Below are positions 7,549-16,679 of a stretch of 64,000 nucleotides of DNA, piece after piece. Every line of letters starts with the position of its first letter. Positions within the stretch are counted from its first letter, which is position 1. Source of the stretch: Aliivibrio_A sp016764915 (GTDB lineage Bacteria > Pseudomonadota > Gammaproteobacteria > Enterobacterales > Vibrionaceae); the NCBI GenBank assembly GCA_965224595.1, contig OZ245058.1, forward strand, positions 2,728,001-2,792,000. The letters run 5' to 3'. Below the pieces are notes generated by a model. The model saw only the letters and a list, made by a program, of their open reading frames with translations. It ran no database searches and had not been told where the DNA came from. The position numbers and the translations under genes are program-made.

Positions 7549-9372
7549 TTATCCGCGATTTGCACGTTTACGGTCATTTTCCGTTAAGTGACGTTTACGG
7601 ATACGGATACTCTTAGGCGTGACTTCAACCAGCTCATCATCATCGATGAATTCCAATGCTTGCTCAAGTGTGTACTTGATAGCAGGAGAAAGAACCTGTG
7701 CTTCATCAGTACCAGATGCACGAACGTTAGTTAGCTGCTTACCACGTAAACAGTTAATGGTTAAATCGTTATTACGGTTATGAATACCGATAACCTGCCC
7801 TTCATACACTTCATCACCATGCTCTGAGAACAAGCGGCCACGGCTTTGTAGGTTAAACAGTGAGTAAGTTACCGCTTTACCCATACCGTTAGAGATCAAT
7901 ACACCATTTGAACGCTGGCCAATTATTCCACCTTTATGAGGACCGTAGTGATCATATGAATGGTAAATAAGACCAGAACCCGATGTCATGGTTAGGAATT
8001 CAGTTTGGAAACCAATAAGACCTCGAGAAGGCATCATGAAATCCATACGAATACGCCCTTTCCCATCTGGTGCCATATCAGTAAGCTCACCTTTACGAAC
8101 ACCAATGCTCTCCATAATAGCGCCTTGATGCGCTTCAATTACATCGATAGTTACCGTTTCAAACGGTTCCATCTTCTGACCGTCGACGTCTTTAATAATA
8201 ACTTCAGGACGAGATACAGCAAGCTCAAAGCCTTCACGGCGCATATTTTCAATCAAGATTGATAAATGAAGTTCACCACGACCAGATACGCGGAAGCGAT
8301 CAGGACTATCCGTCTCTTCCACACGTAGAGCTACGTTATGAACCAACTCTTTTTCAAGACGCTCTAAAATGTTACGTGAAGTAACATACTTACCTTCTTT
8401 ACCAGCAAACGGTGATGTGTTTACTTGGAAGGTCATGGTTACCGTAGGTTCATCAATAGAAAGAGGTGGCAATGGGTCAACATTATTTACATCACAAATA
8501 GTGTCTGAGATTTTTAGTTCTCCAAGCCCAGTAATCGCGACGATGTCACCCGCGTTACCTTGCTCTATTTCATTACGGTCAAGACCAAGATAACCAAGAA
8601 CAGTGCCTATTTTTCCATTGCGCTTTTTACCATCGGCACCAGCAATAGTAATTTGTTGGTTTGGTTTTACAGAACCACGTGCAATACGAGCAACACCGAT
8701 AACACCTACATATGAGTTGTAATCAAGCTGAGAGATTTGCATTTGCAGTGAACCATTTACATCAACTTGTGGCGATTCAACATTATCAATAACCGCTTGG
8801 AATAGAGGTTCCATATCTTCGCCTACGGTATCATCTTCCATGGTTGCCCAACCATTTAATGCAGATGCATAAATCGTTGTAAAATCTAGTTGCTCATCAG
8901 TAGCTCCAAGGTTATCAAACAGATCAAAAACTTGATCCATAACCCACTCAGGACGAGAACCAGGGCGGTCAACCTTGTTGATAACTACAATTGGCTTAAG
9001 GCCATGCGCAAATGCTTTTTGTGTTACAAAACGTGTTTGTGGCATTGGGCCATCAACAGCATCAACAATCAATAGAACCGAGTCAACCATAGACATAATA
9101 CGCTCAACTTCACCACCGAAATCGGCGTGTCCTGGGGTATCTACGATATTGATGCGGTAACCATTCCAGTTAATTGCAGTGTTTTTTGCCAGGATGGTGA
9201 TGCCACGCTCTTTCTCGATATCATTCGAGTCCATTACACGTTCTTCAGACTCACCACGATATTCTAGGGTACCTGACTGTTGTAACAGCTTATCAACCAA
9301 CGTAGTCTTACCGTGGTCAACGTGCGCGATAATCGCGATATTTCTTAGTTTATCAATCTGTGGAGTAGACAT
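7549..9372 (-). CDS. typA: Ribosome-associated GTPase TypA/BipA
   Basis: This 607-residue translational GTPase is close to the E. coli length. It shows G1 AHVDHGKTT (residues 16-24), G3 DTPGH and G4 NKVD, followed by EF-G-like domains and the BipA-specific C-terminal part. BipA binds the 70S ribosome, assists 50S assembly at low temperature and influences stress and virulence responses. It diverges from glnA across a 485-bp gap, as in E. coli. Confidence 0.97.
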   Translation of the reverse strand: MSTPQIDKLRNIAIIAHVDHGKTTLVDKLLQQSGTLEYRGESEERVMDSNDIEKERGITILAKNTAINWNGYRINIVDTPGHADFGGEVERIMSMVDSVLLIVDAVDGPMPQTRFVTQKAFAHGLKPIVVINKVDRPGSRPEWVMDQVFDLFDNLGATDEQLDFTTIYASALNGWATMEDDTVGEDMEPLFQAVIDNVESPQVDVNGSLQMQISQLDYNSYVGVIGVARIARGSVKPNQQITIAGADGKKRNGKIGTVLGYLGLDRNEIEQGNAGDIVAITGLGELKISDTICDVNNVDPLPPLSIDEPTVTMTFQVNTSPFAGKEGKYVTSRNILERLEKELVHNVALRVEETDSPDRFRVSGRGELHLSILIENMRREGFELAVSRPEVIIKDVDGQKMEPFETVTIDVIEAHQGAIMESIGVRKGELTDMAPDGKGRIRMDFMMPSRGLIGFQTEFLTMTSGSGLIYHSYDHYGPHKGGIIGQRSNGVLISNGMGKAVTYSLFNLQSRGRLFSEHGDEVYEGQVIGIHNRNNDLTINCLRGKQLTNVRASGTDEAQVLSPAIKYTLEQALEFIDDDELVEVTPKSIRIRKRHLTENDRKRANRG

Positions 9373-9695
9373 GGATTCAAATTCACTCAGAGCATGTAGC
9401 TACCACCATTGGCGCTACTTAGTTTAAAAACGGTCAATAATTTAACAGATTTTAAGACAAAACCCACGGAATATGTGATTTAATCCACAATCTTTTTTCC
9501 TAGGTTTCACCAAAATTCAAAATAACAACACCTAAGCCACTGATTAATAGAAATAAATACATATTAACGTCAATAATAAAGAAAATGAAAAAGGTTAAAA
9601 AAACAGCACTCAAACCATCAATTTATTTTTTTGAACACGATACTTATCAAAAAAACAGTTCACTGTTGCTTTATCATGGTGCTTAATATCCCACT

Positions 9696-9712
9696 AGCAC
9701 CAAAATAGTGCA
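9696..9712. promoter_or_regulatory. NtrC (GlnG) binding site upstream of glnA
   Basis: AGCACCAAAATAGTGCA fits the NtrC dyad TGCACCA-N3-TGGTGCA at 12 of 14 informative positions. It lies about 100 bp upstream of the sigma-54 promoter, a usual enhancer distance. TGGTGC half sites occur on both sides (about 9677 and 9728). The rest of the 9373-9857 gap is AT-rich and must hold the typA promoter, which I could not place firmly. Confidence 0.75.
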
Positions 9713-9795
9713 GGGAAGATCAATAATGGTGCAATTAAGCTTGTTATTTTCATCATGTAAAATATAAGTAATTGATTTTAATGACTTATGATCGT

Positions 9796-9810
9796 TGGCA
9801 CGATTTTCGC
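9796..9810 (+). promoter_or_regulatory. Sigma-54 promoter of glnA
   Basis: TGGCACGATTTTCGC matches the -24/-12 consensus TGGCACG-N4-TTGC with one mismatch in the -12 element (TCGC). It is 48 bp before the glnA ATG. Together with the NtrC site this indicates nitrogen-limitation control. Confidence 0.8.
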
Positions 9811-9857
9811 TATGTACTATCCAGTAATTAAATTTATAACACCGGAGGTTACCCCAG

Positions 9858-11267
9858 ATGTCAGTTGATAACGTATTAGCACTGATCCAAGAGAACGAAG
9901 TTAAATTTATAGACTTACGTTTTACCGATACAAAAGGTAAAGAACAGCACATCTCTATCCCATCTCACCAGATAAATGCTGATTTCTTTGAAGAAGGTAA
10001 GATGTTTGATGGCTCTTCTGTTGCTGGCTGGAAAGGAATCAATGAATCAGACATGGTGATGATGCCTGACGCATCGAGCGCCGTGCTTGACCCATTTACT
10101 GAAACTGCGACTCTTAACATCCGTTGTGACATTCTTGAACCAACAACAATGCAGGGTTATGACCGTGACCCACGTTCAATTGCCAAGCGTTCTGAAGAGT
10201 ACTTACGTTCAACGGGTATTGCTGACACTGTCTTAATCGGCCCAGAACCTGAATTTTTCCTTTTTGATGATGTTAAATTCAAGACAGATATGTCTGGTTC
10301 TTTCTTCAAAATTGACGATGTTGAAGCCGCTTGGAACTCAGGTTCTGACTTCGAAGGTGGAAACAAAGGTCACCGACCAGGTGTTAAAGGTGGTTACTTC
10401 CCAGTTGCTCCAGTTGATTCATCTCAGGACATTCGTTCTGCCATGTGTCTTGTTATGGAAGAGATGGGTCTTGTTGTTGAAGCTCATCATCACGAAGTAG
10501 CGACTGCGGGGCAAAACGAAATTGCCACCCGCTTCAATACTCTAACAATAAAAGCGGATGAAACCCAAATCTACAAGTACGTTGTGCACAACGTTGCTCA
10601 TGCATTTGGCAAAACAGCGACCTTTATGCCAAAGCCTTTAGTTGGTGATAATGGTTCTGGTATGCACGTTCACCAGTCTCTTGTTAAAGATGGTGTCAAC
10701 CTGTTTGCTGGCGATAAATATGGCGGTCTTTCTGACCTCGCTATCTACTACATCGGCGGTATCATCAAACACGCTCGTGCAATTAACGCATTTTCAAACC
10801 CAGCAACAAACTCTTATAAGCGTTTGGTTCCTGGCTTCGAAGCACCTGTTATGCTTGCATACTCTGCACGTAACCGTTCAGCTTCTATCCGTATCCCAAT
10901 TGTGCCAAGCCCTAAAGCACGTCGTATCGAAGTGCGTTTCGGTGATCCGGCTGCCAACCCATACCTTTGCTACTCAGCAATGCTAATGGCCGGCCTTGAC
11001 GGAATTAAAAATAAGATTCACCCTGGCGACGCTATGGACAAAGATCTGTATGACCTTCCAGCAGAAGAAGCAGCAGAAATCCCACAAGTTGCAGAATCAC
11101 TACAACAAGCACTTCAAGCACTTAGCGATGATCGTGAGTTCTTAACGGCGGGTGGTGTATTCTCTAGCGACTTCATAGACTCTTATATTAAGCTTAAGTC
11201 TGAAGATGTAGAACTGATTAACATGACCACTCACCCACTTGAGTTTGAACTGTATTACTCAGTATAA
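9858..11267 (+). CDS. glnA: Glutamine synthetase type I
   Basis: The 469-residue enzyme condenses ammonia and glutamate to glutamine using ATP and is the entry point for nitrogen assimilation. It is the adenylylated GSI-beta type: the DLYDLPAEE motif with the target tyrosine lies near residue 398. Active-site segments MFDGSSVAGW, GSGMHVHQS and NRSASIRIP are intact. A GGAGG-like ribosome site precedes the ATG. It is driven by a sigma-54 promoter with an NtrC site and is separated from glnL by a terminator, giving partial uncoupling within the operon. Confidence 0.98.
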   Translation: MSVDNVLALIQENEVKFIDLRFTDTKGKEQHISIPSHQINADFFEEGKMFDGSSVAGWKGINESDMVMMPDASSAVLDPFTETATLNIRCDILEPTTMQGYDRDPRSIAKRSEEYLRSTGIADTVLIGPEPEFFLFDDVKFKTDMSGSFFKIDDVEAAWNSGSDFEGGNKGHRPGVKGGYFPVAPVDSSQDIRSAMCLVMEEMGLVVEAHHHEVATAGQNEIATRFNTLTIKADETQIYKYVVHNVAHAFGKTATFMPKPLVGDNGSGMHVHQSLVKDGVNLFAGDKYGGLSDLAIYYIGGIIKHARAINAFSNPATNSYKRLVPGFEAPVMLAYSARNRSASIRIPIVPSPKARRIEVRFGDPAANPYLCYSAMLMAGLDGIKNKIHPGDAMDKDLYDLPAEEAAEIPQVAESLQQALQALSDDREFLTAGGVFSSDFIDSYIKLKSEDVELINMTTHPLEFELYYSV

Positions 11268-11318
11268 CCGAGCCTTATCTGTCCAATAACCACACTATTG
11301 GGCATACTCAGTTATTCA

Positions 11319-11345
11319 AGCCCACGTTCGACGTGGGCTTTTTAG
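11319..11345 (+). terminator. Terminator between glnA and glnL
   Basis: AGCCCACGT (11319-11327) and ACGTGGGCT (11331-11339) form a nine-bp stem with a three-base loop, followed by five T. Some transcripts may read through to glnL, as in enteric bacteria. Confidence 0.88.
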
Positions 11346-11394
11346 TATAAGAATAAAACAGCTATAAATTAAATAGAGATCGGACATATCTTGA

Positions 11395-11411
11395 CGCACC
11401 AAAGTAGTGCA
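11395..11411. promoter_or_regulatory. NtrC site at the glnL promoter region
   Basis: CGCACCAAAGTAGTGCA matches the NtrC dyad at 12 of 14 positions, very close to the site before glnA. In E. coli a single NtrC site at glnLp represses the internal promoter, so an autoregulatory role is likely here. Confidence 0.7.
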
Positions 11412-11447
11412 CACTAAAGATTCAATTTATTATGGGTAGCGATAGCA

Positions 11448-12494
11448 ATGACAAACTTATCTGAAACGCTTATAAATAATCTCGTTACGGCTATCGTATT
11501 GTTAGATGAAGAGCTTGCAATTCATTATGCGAATCCTTCCGCTGAGCAACTCTTTTCTCAAAGTGCCCGTCGACTTAATAAATTGAAAATAACCGACCTC
11601 ATTCAACATACCTCTTTGGACCTCTCCTTGCTTTCTCAACCCTTAACCAGTGGGCAGAGTATTACAGACAGTGACGTTACTCTGGTTATTGATCAGCGCC
11701 CTGTCATGGTGGAAATTACGGTCAGCCCGGTCTCTTGGAATAAAACAATCATGCTATTGGTTGAGTTAAGACAGATTGGAAAACAGCGAAGATTAAGCCA
11801 AGAAATATCCCAACATGCACAGCAGATGGCCGCAAAAGTATTAGTCCGCAATCTAGCGCATGAAATAAAAAATCCTCTAGGAGGCCTCAGAGGAGCGGCA
11901 CAGCTACTTGAGAAAATGCTGCCTGAAGCCTCTCTTAAAGAGTACACACAGATCATTGTTGAACAAGCAGATCGACTACGAAACCTCGTAGATAGATTGC
12001 TCGGTCCACAACGACTAGGTCAAAAAAAAGAGAACAATATCCATGTGGTACTTGAAAAGGCACGTCAGATTGTTGAATTAACCTATGATGGGCGAATTCA
12101 ATTTATTCGAGATTATGACCCTAGCTTGCCAGACTTTCTTATGGACGCTGAACAGATAGAACAAGCTTTTCTTAATGTGATCAGTAATGCCGCTCAAGTG
12201 CTGCAAGATCAAGAAGAGAGAGTCATCACTTTACGCACTCGCACCGAATATCAAACCAATATCCACGGTCATCAATATCGCTTAAGTGCCAAAGTTGAAA
12301 TTACGGATAATGGTCCTGGTATTCCAAAAGAGATACAAGACACTCTTTTTTACCCCATGGTTAGTGCACGCGAAGGTGGTACTGGCTTAGGTCTATCCAT
12401 TTCGCAAAACTTAATCGATCAACACAAAGGGAAAATTGAAGTGATCAGCTGGCCTGGTCAGACAACATTTACCCTATATTTACCAATAAAATAA
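11448..12494 (+). CDS. glnL: Nitrogen regulation sensor histidine kinase NtrB
   Basis: This 348-residue soluble kinase phosphorylates or dephosphorylates NtrC according to PII signalling. It has an N-terminal PAS-like domain (about 1-110), the phospho-acceptor motif LAHEIKNPLGG with the histidine near residue 138, an N box (NVISNAAQ), and ATP-lid motifs DNGPGIP and GGTGLGLSIS. No membrane segment is present, as expected. It is followed by glnG after 37 bp. Confidence 0.95.
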   Translation: MTNLSETLINNLVTAIVLLDEELAIHYANPSAEQLFSQSARRLNKLKITDLIQHTSLDLSLLSQPLTSGQSITDSDVTLVIDQRPVMVEITVSPVSWNKTIMLLVELRQIGKQRRLSQEISQHAQQMAAKVLVRNLAHEIKNPLGGLRGAAQLLEKMLPEASLKEYTQIIVEQADRLRNLVDRLLGPQRLGQKKENNIHVVLEKARQIVELTYDGRIQFIRDYDPSLPDFLMDAEQIEQAFLNVISNAAQVLQDQEERVITLRTRTEYQTNIHGHQYRLSAKVEITDNGPGIPKEIQDTLFYPMVSAREGGTGLGLSISQNLIDQHKGKIEVISWPGQTTFTLYLPIK

Positions 12495-12531
12495 TAATAA
12501 CGATACTTAATACAAAACTTCAGAGGCAATT

Positions 12532-13935
12532 ATGAGTAAAGGACTAATTTGGGTTGTAGATGACGATAACTCTATTCGATGGGTACTAGAAAAAACCTTT
12601 ACCTCAGCCCAGATGCAGTGTGATACTTTTGCCAACGGTGAAAGTGTATTACTCGCTCTAGAACGAAATGTACCTGATGTGATTGTCTCTGATATTAGAA
12701 TGCCAGGCATGGACGGCCTGGCACTACTGAAAAATCTTCAAGAGAACTACCCTGATATCCCAGTCATAATCATGACCGCCCATTCTGATCTTGATGCTGC
12801 CGTTAACGCTTATCAAAAAGGGGCATTTGAATATCTGCCAAAACCTTTTGATATCGATGAAGCGCTTACCTTAGTTGATCGTGCAATTATCCACAGCCAA
12901 GAGCAAAAACAACATCACACATCAGAAGATGAACTCAACTCAGATACACCAGAGATTATTGGTGAAGCCCCTGCTATGCAAGAAGTGTTCAGAGCGATTG
13001 GTCGACTTTCTCGCTCATCTATTTCTGTATTGATCAATGGAGAGTCTGGAACGGGTAAAGAGCTCGTGGCTCATGCTCTGCATCGTCACAGTCCGAGAGC
13101 AAACAAACCCTTCATCGCACTTAATATGGCCGCAATCCCAAAAGACTTAATTGAATCGGAACTATTTGGTCATGAGAAAGGCGCCTTTACTGGTGCTAAT
13201 AGCGTACGACATGGCCGCTTTGAACAGGCTAATGGTGGCACTCTATTTCTTGATGAGATTGGAGATATGCCCCTCGATATTCAGACGCGATTATTACGCG
13301 TACTTTCCGATGGCCAATTTTATCGAGTGGGCGGCCACTCAGCGATTAAAGTGGATGTTCGAATTGTTGCGGCAACTCACCAGCATCTTGAGAGATTAGT
13401 CAATGATGGCGGATTTAGAGAAGATCTTTTCCATCGTCTCAATGTTATCCGTATCCATATTCCAGCATTAAGAGAGCGAAAACAGGACATTGAGAAACTC
13501 ACTCAGCACTTTCTATCTCTTGCTGCTGAAGAGTTAGATGTTGAAGTGAAATCTCTACACCCTAGTACAATTGAAACGTTGAATAAGCTCGCTTGGCCTG
13601 GCAACGTCAGGCAGCTGGAAAATATCTGTCGTTGGTTAACAGTCATGGCCAGTGGCAGTGAGATATTACCTAGAGATCTCCCACCAGAGTTATTAGAAGA
13701 AGATATTCAGACTGATACACAGGGTGAATTAAGCTGGCAAACTCAACTGGCTACTTGGACGAAAAAGTCGTTAGATTCAGGAGAGAAAGATCTCCTATCA
13801 TATGCGCTGCCAGAATTTGAGCGCATTTTATTAGAAGCGGCATTGGAGTACACAAATGGTCATAAGCAGGAGGCAGCAAAAGTGCTTGGTTGGGGAAGAA
13901 ATACACTCACAAGAAAGCTGAAAGAGTTATACTGA
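12532..13935 (+). CDS. glnG: Nitrogen regulator NtrC, sigma-54 activator
   Basis: The 467-residue protein has a receiver domain with the phospho-acceptor aspartate in VSDIRMPG (near residue 54), and a central AAA+ domain with Walker A GESGTGKE. The sigma-54 contact loop GAFTGA lies near 217, and a C-terminal Fis-type helix-turn-helix includes GHKQEAAKVLGWGRNTLTRK. It activates sigma-54 promoters such as glnA under nitrogen limitation. It is transcribed with glnL. Confidence 0.97.
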   Translation: MSKGLIWVVDDDNSIRWVLEKTFTSAQMQCDTFANGESVLLALERNVPDVIVSDIRMPGMDGLALLKNLQENYPDIPVIIMTAHSDLDAAVNAYQKGAFEYLPKPFDIDEALTLVDRAIIHSQEQKQHHTSEDELNSDTPEIIGEAPAMQEVFRAIGRLSRSSISVLINGESGTGKELVAHALHRHSPRANKPFIALNMAAIPKDLIESELFGHEKGAFTGANSVRHGRFEQANGGTLFLDEIGDMPLDIQTRLLRVLSDGQFYRVGGHSAIKVDVRIVAATHQHLERLVNDGGFREDLFHRLNVIRIHIPALRERKQDIEKLTQHFLSLAAEELDVEVKSLHPSTIETLNKLAWPGNVRQLENICRWLTVMASGSEILPRDLPPELLEEDIQTDTQGELSWQTQLATWTKKSLDSGEKDLLSYALPEFERILLEAALEYTNGHKQEAAKVLGWGRNTLTRKLKELY

Positions 13936-14037
13936 TGATTTAGTTATTAATGATTCTTGGGCTACTCTAAAAAGATTCGCCTCCATCTTTCATAACCTAT
14001 ACAATTGCAGTATAACGTCCTTATAATATGGTTGTCT

Positions 14038-16581
14038 ATGCACACTAACATTAAAATAACTCTGAAAACTGCTGTTGTTCTGCCGTTTTTGGTTATTTTT
14101 CTATGCACATTTAGCGTCATAGTATTAGTACAAAACAGTCATTATGAAGAGATGGTCGATGACATTAGCGCCAAGCAACTATCATTACTAAACTCAAACG
14201 TAAACCAACGTCTTTCGCAATTTTTATCTGAGCCTTTCCATGCCGCTGAATATTTAAGTCACAGCATAGAGTTTAATAACCTAATCCAGCTCGGCAATGT
14301 CCGTAAATTACAAACCTACCTGCTCTCATCGTTCTCCAGACTCTATGATGATATTCCGCAACTGGATGTGTTAGGCTTTGGCTCTGAAAATAAAGACTTT
14401 GTTGGTTTTCGTAAAGAGCCAAATAACGGTTACTCTTTGATGTTAAAAGATGACCGAACCCAACAAAAGCTAGTCATATATCGTGGTAGTAGCATTAGCC
14501 AAGATATCCGCTCAACTACTGTCGGTTATGATCCTAGTGTAAGACCATGGTATCTGCCGGTTTCGCAATCTCTAAAACCTGAATGGTCCTCCATTTATAC
14601 CAATGCGGATGAGAGAAAAGAGATCACGCTATCTGCCGTCACTCCCGTTTTTTCTATGAGGAAATTTGTTGGTGTGTTAGTTGCCGACATACGAATAAAC
14701 AGTTTCAATGTTTTTTTACAACAGCTACAACAGAGCACCAATGCAGAAATCTATATTTTTGATCAAAGTAAACGGTTAGTAGCTCATTCCGACCGTAGCA
14801 GTATTTTGTCAGCGGGAGAAGCTAAAAGCGATATGGGGCAGAGGATGCTCACTACCGAAAGCAGTAACTCCATTATAAAAAATAGTGCAGATTACCTTCA
14901 AGAAAAAAACCTCAACGACATATCTTCGATTGATCGATTTAATTTCAACATTGAAAACAGCCGATACTTCAGTCAGGTTACCCCTTTCCAAGATGAATTT
15001 GGACTCACTTGGTACATCAGTATATCCATTTCAGAAGCGGACCTTCTAGGCGACGTTCCTCAAACTCAACGAGATAGTTGGATCATTGCTTTACTCATTA
15101 GCTCCATTGGCATTGGGATCGGTCTTATAGTGATCCATTCGATAACCAAACCAATCACGTCAACTGCAAGCGCGGCAAATCATTTAGCTAAAGGCAATTG
15201 GAACAGCAAAATGCCACAATCTGGATATATTTACGAAACTAGCCTGCTAGTTGTCGCATTTAATCAGATGGCAAATAACCTTAAAAACTCCTTTGAAACC
15301 CTACAAACTCAGCTGCTCTTTGATTCACTGACCAAACTGTACAGCCGTGAGGGATTAATTAAACAGAGTAGTGACATAAAACAGACCACAGAAGGAACGC
15401 TGCTCTTAGTCGGTCTAAACCGATTCAGAGAGATTAACGACAGTCTTGGTCATCAAAAAGGTGAACACGTACTGGTAATGGTTGCTGAGCGCTTACAATC
15501 AATAATTGAACCTAATATGCTGATTGCTCGTACTAGTTCCAGTGCTTTTTCTATCTATGCACCGACACTAAACCAACAGAGCCGCATTCAACAGCTCGCC
15601 GACAGTCTATTAGATCTATTCACCTCTCCTTTCCTGTTAGAGCATGAGAGTATCGTGATAACAGCTTCCATCGGCATCGTAGAGACATCAGCAGAAAAAG
15701 AGATGACCCTATGGCTTCGCAATAGCAGTATCGCGTTAAGTAGTGCAAAAAAAGAGTTACTAAAAATCAGTTTCTATCGCCCTGAAATGGCCAATATTTC
15801 TCGTAATCGCACTCAAATGCTAGCCCGAATACAAGAAGCACTCAGAAATGATGAGTTCATTCCGTTTTATCAGCCAATTATCAACCTGGAGTCCGGAATG
15901 AGTATTGGCGCTGAAGCCCTCGCTCGCTGGGTCACTAGCTCTAATGAAATTATTTCACCAAACGATTTTATTCCTCTGGCTGAAGAGTCCGGCCTGATTG
16001 AAGGCATTGGTCAAAGCATTCTCTTAAAAGCCTGCCAAGATACCGTCAATGCAATTGCATCTGGGAAGTGGCCACAAGACTTCAGTATTCACGTCAACGT
16101 CTCCGTGAATCAATTATCACAGCCTGGTCATGTGGATAGTGTGCAAGCGATTCTAAACACCACGAGATTGCCCGCTGAAAACCTCACTTTAGAAGTAACT
16201 GAATCTCGCATTGCTGATAGTGATCCTATGGTCATTCGCAACATGCACGCACTTAAAGAACTCGGCATCAGTATCGCGATTGATGATTTTGGTACGGGTT
16301 ACTCATCGTTAGCTTACCTACATAAACTGCCATTCGACTGCCTTAAAATTGACCGAGCATTTGTTAACCAACTGAGCAGTGAAAATCTAGACAGCTCTAT
16401 CGTCTCAGCCATCATCAATATTACCAAAGGCTTTAAGGTCAATTTGGTGGCTGAAGGTGTAGAGACTCAGCAACAAGCAGAACTACTTTCACAACTAAAT
16501 TGTCCTCAAGCGCAAGGATTCCTCTATTCGCGCCCTGTTCCAATTGAGCAGTGGCCAACAGATTTAGTTAACATCAAATAG
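14038..16581 (+). CDS. Membrane Cache-HAMP-GGDEF-EAL protein, probable c-di-GMP phosphodiesterase
   Basis: I prefer the ATG at 14038 (847 residues); an in-frame TTG at 14005 would add eleven residues. A membrane segment lies at about 8-30, then a periplasmic Cache-like sensor region to about 340, a second membrane segment (346-368), a HAMP-like region, a GGDEF domain (435-590) and an EAL domain (600-845). The GGDEF signature is replaced by SSSAF, so cyclase activity is unlikely. The EAL domain keeps EALAR, NVNVS, EVTES, DDFGTGYSS, LKIDRAF and AEGVET, so phosphodiesterase activity is likely. The ribosome site is weak; a TATAAT at 14022-14027 would give an almost leaderless mRNA. Confidence 0.88.
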   Translation: MHTNIKITLKTAVVLPFLVIFLCTFSVIVLVQNSHYEEMVDDISAKQLSLLNSNVNQRLSQFLSEPFHAAEYLSHSIEFNNLIQLGNVRKLQTYLLSSFSRLYDDIPQLDVLGFGSENKDFVGFRKEPNNGYSLMLKDDRTQQKLVIYRGSSISQDIRSTTVGYDPSVRPWYLPVSQSLKPEWSSIYTNADERKEITLSAVTPVFSMRKFVGVLVADIRINSFNVFLQQLQQSTNAEIYIFDQSKRLVAHSDRSSILSAGEAKSDMGQRMLTTESSNSIIKNSADYLQEKNLNDISSIDRFNFNIENSRYFSQVTPFQDEFGLTWYISISISEADLLGDVPQTQRDSWIIALLISSIGIGIGLIVIHSITKPITSTASAANHLAKGNWNSKMPQSGYIYETSLLVVAFNQMANNLKNSFETLQTQLLFDSLTKLYSREGLIKQSSDIKQTTEGTLLLVGLNRFREINDSLGHQKGEHVLVMVAERLQSIIEPNMLIARTSSSAFSIYAPTLNQQSRIQQLADSLLDLFTSPFLLEHESIVITASIGIVETSAEKEMTLWLRNSSIALSSAKKELLKISFYRPEMANISRNRTQMLARIQEALRNDEFIPFYQPIINLESGMSIGAEALARWVTSSNEIISPNDFIPLAEESGLIEGIGQSILLKACQDTVNAIASGKWPQDFSIHVNVSVNQLSQPGHVDSVQAILNTTRLPAENLTLEVTESRIADSDPMVIRNMHALKELGISIAIDDFGTGYSSLAYLHKLPFDCLKIDRAFVNQLSSENLDSSIVSAIINITKGFKVNLVAEGVETQQQAELLSQLNCPQAQGFLYSRPVPIEQWPTDLVNIK

Positions 16582-16619
16582 AAAACGGCTGATTTCACTG
16601 TTTTTATACATATTAATTA

Positions 16620-16648
16620 CTGACACTTTCTGGATTCATTTTTATACT
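16620..16648 (+). promoter_or_regulatory. Sigma-70 promoter of add
   Basis: CTGACA (16620-16625), a 17-bp spacer and TATACT (16643-16648) match the consensus at five of six positions each. Transcription would begin near 16655, downstream of the upstream ATG at 16650, which supports 16680 as the translation start. Confidence 0.65.
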
Positions 16649-16679
16649 GATGCAAACCACAAAGCTCAGGAAGATAATA

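Noticed and set aside
9858..11267. Large frames in other phases inside glnA and other core genes
   Set aside because: They follow the codon pattern of the real gene on the correct strand and have no independent ribosome sites or recognisable domains.
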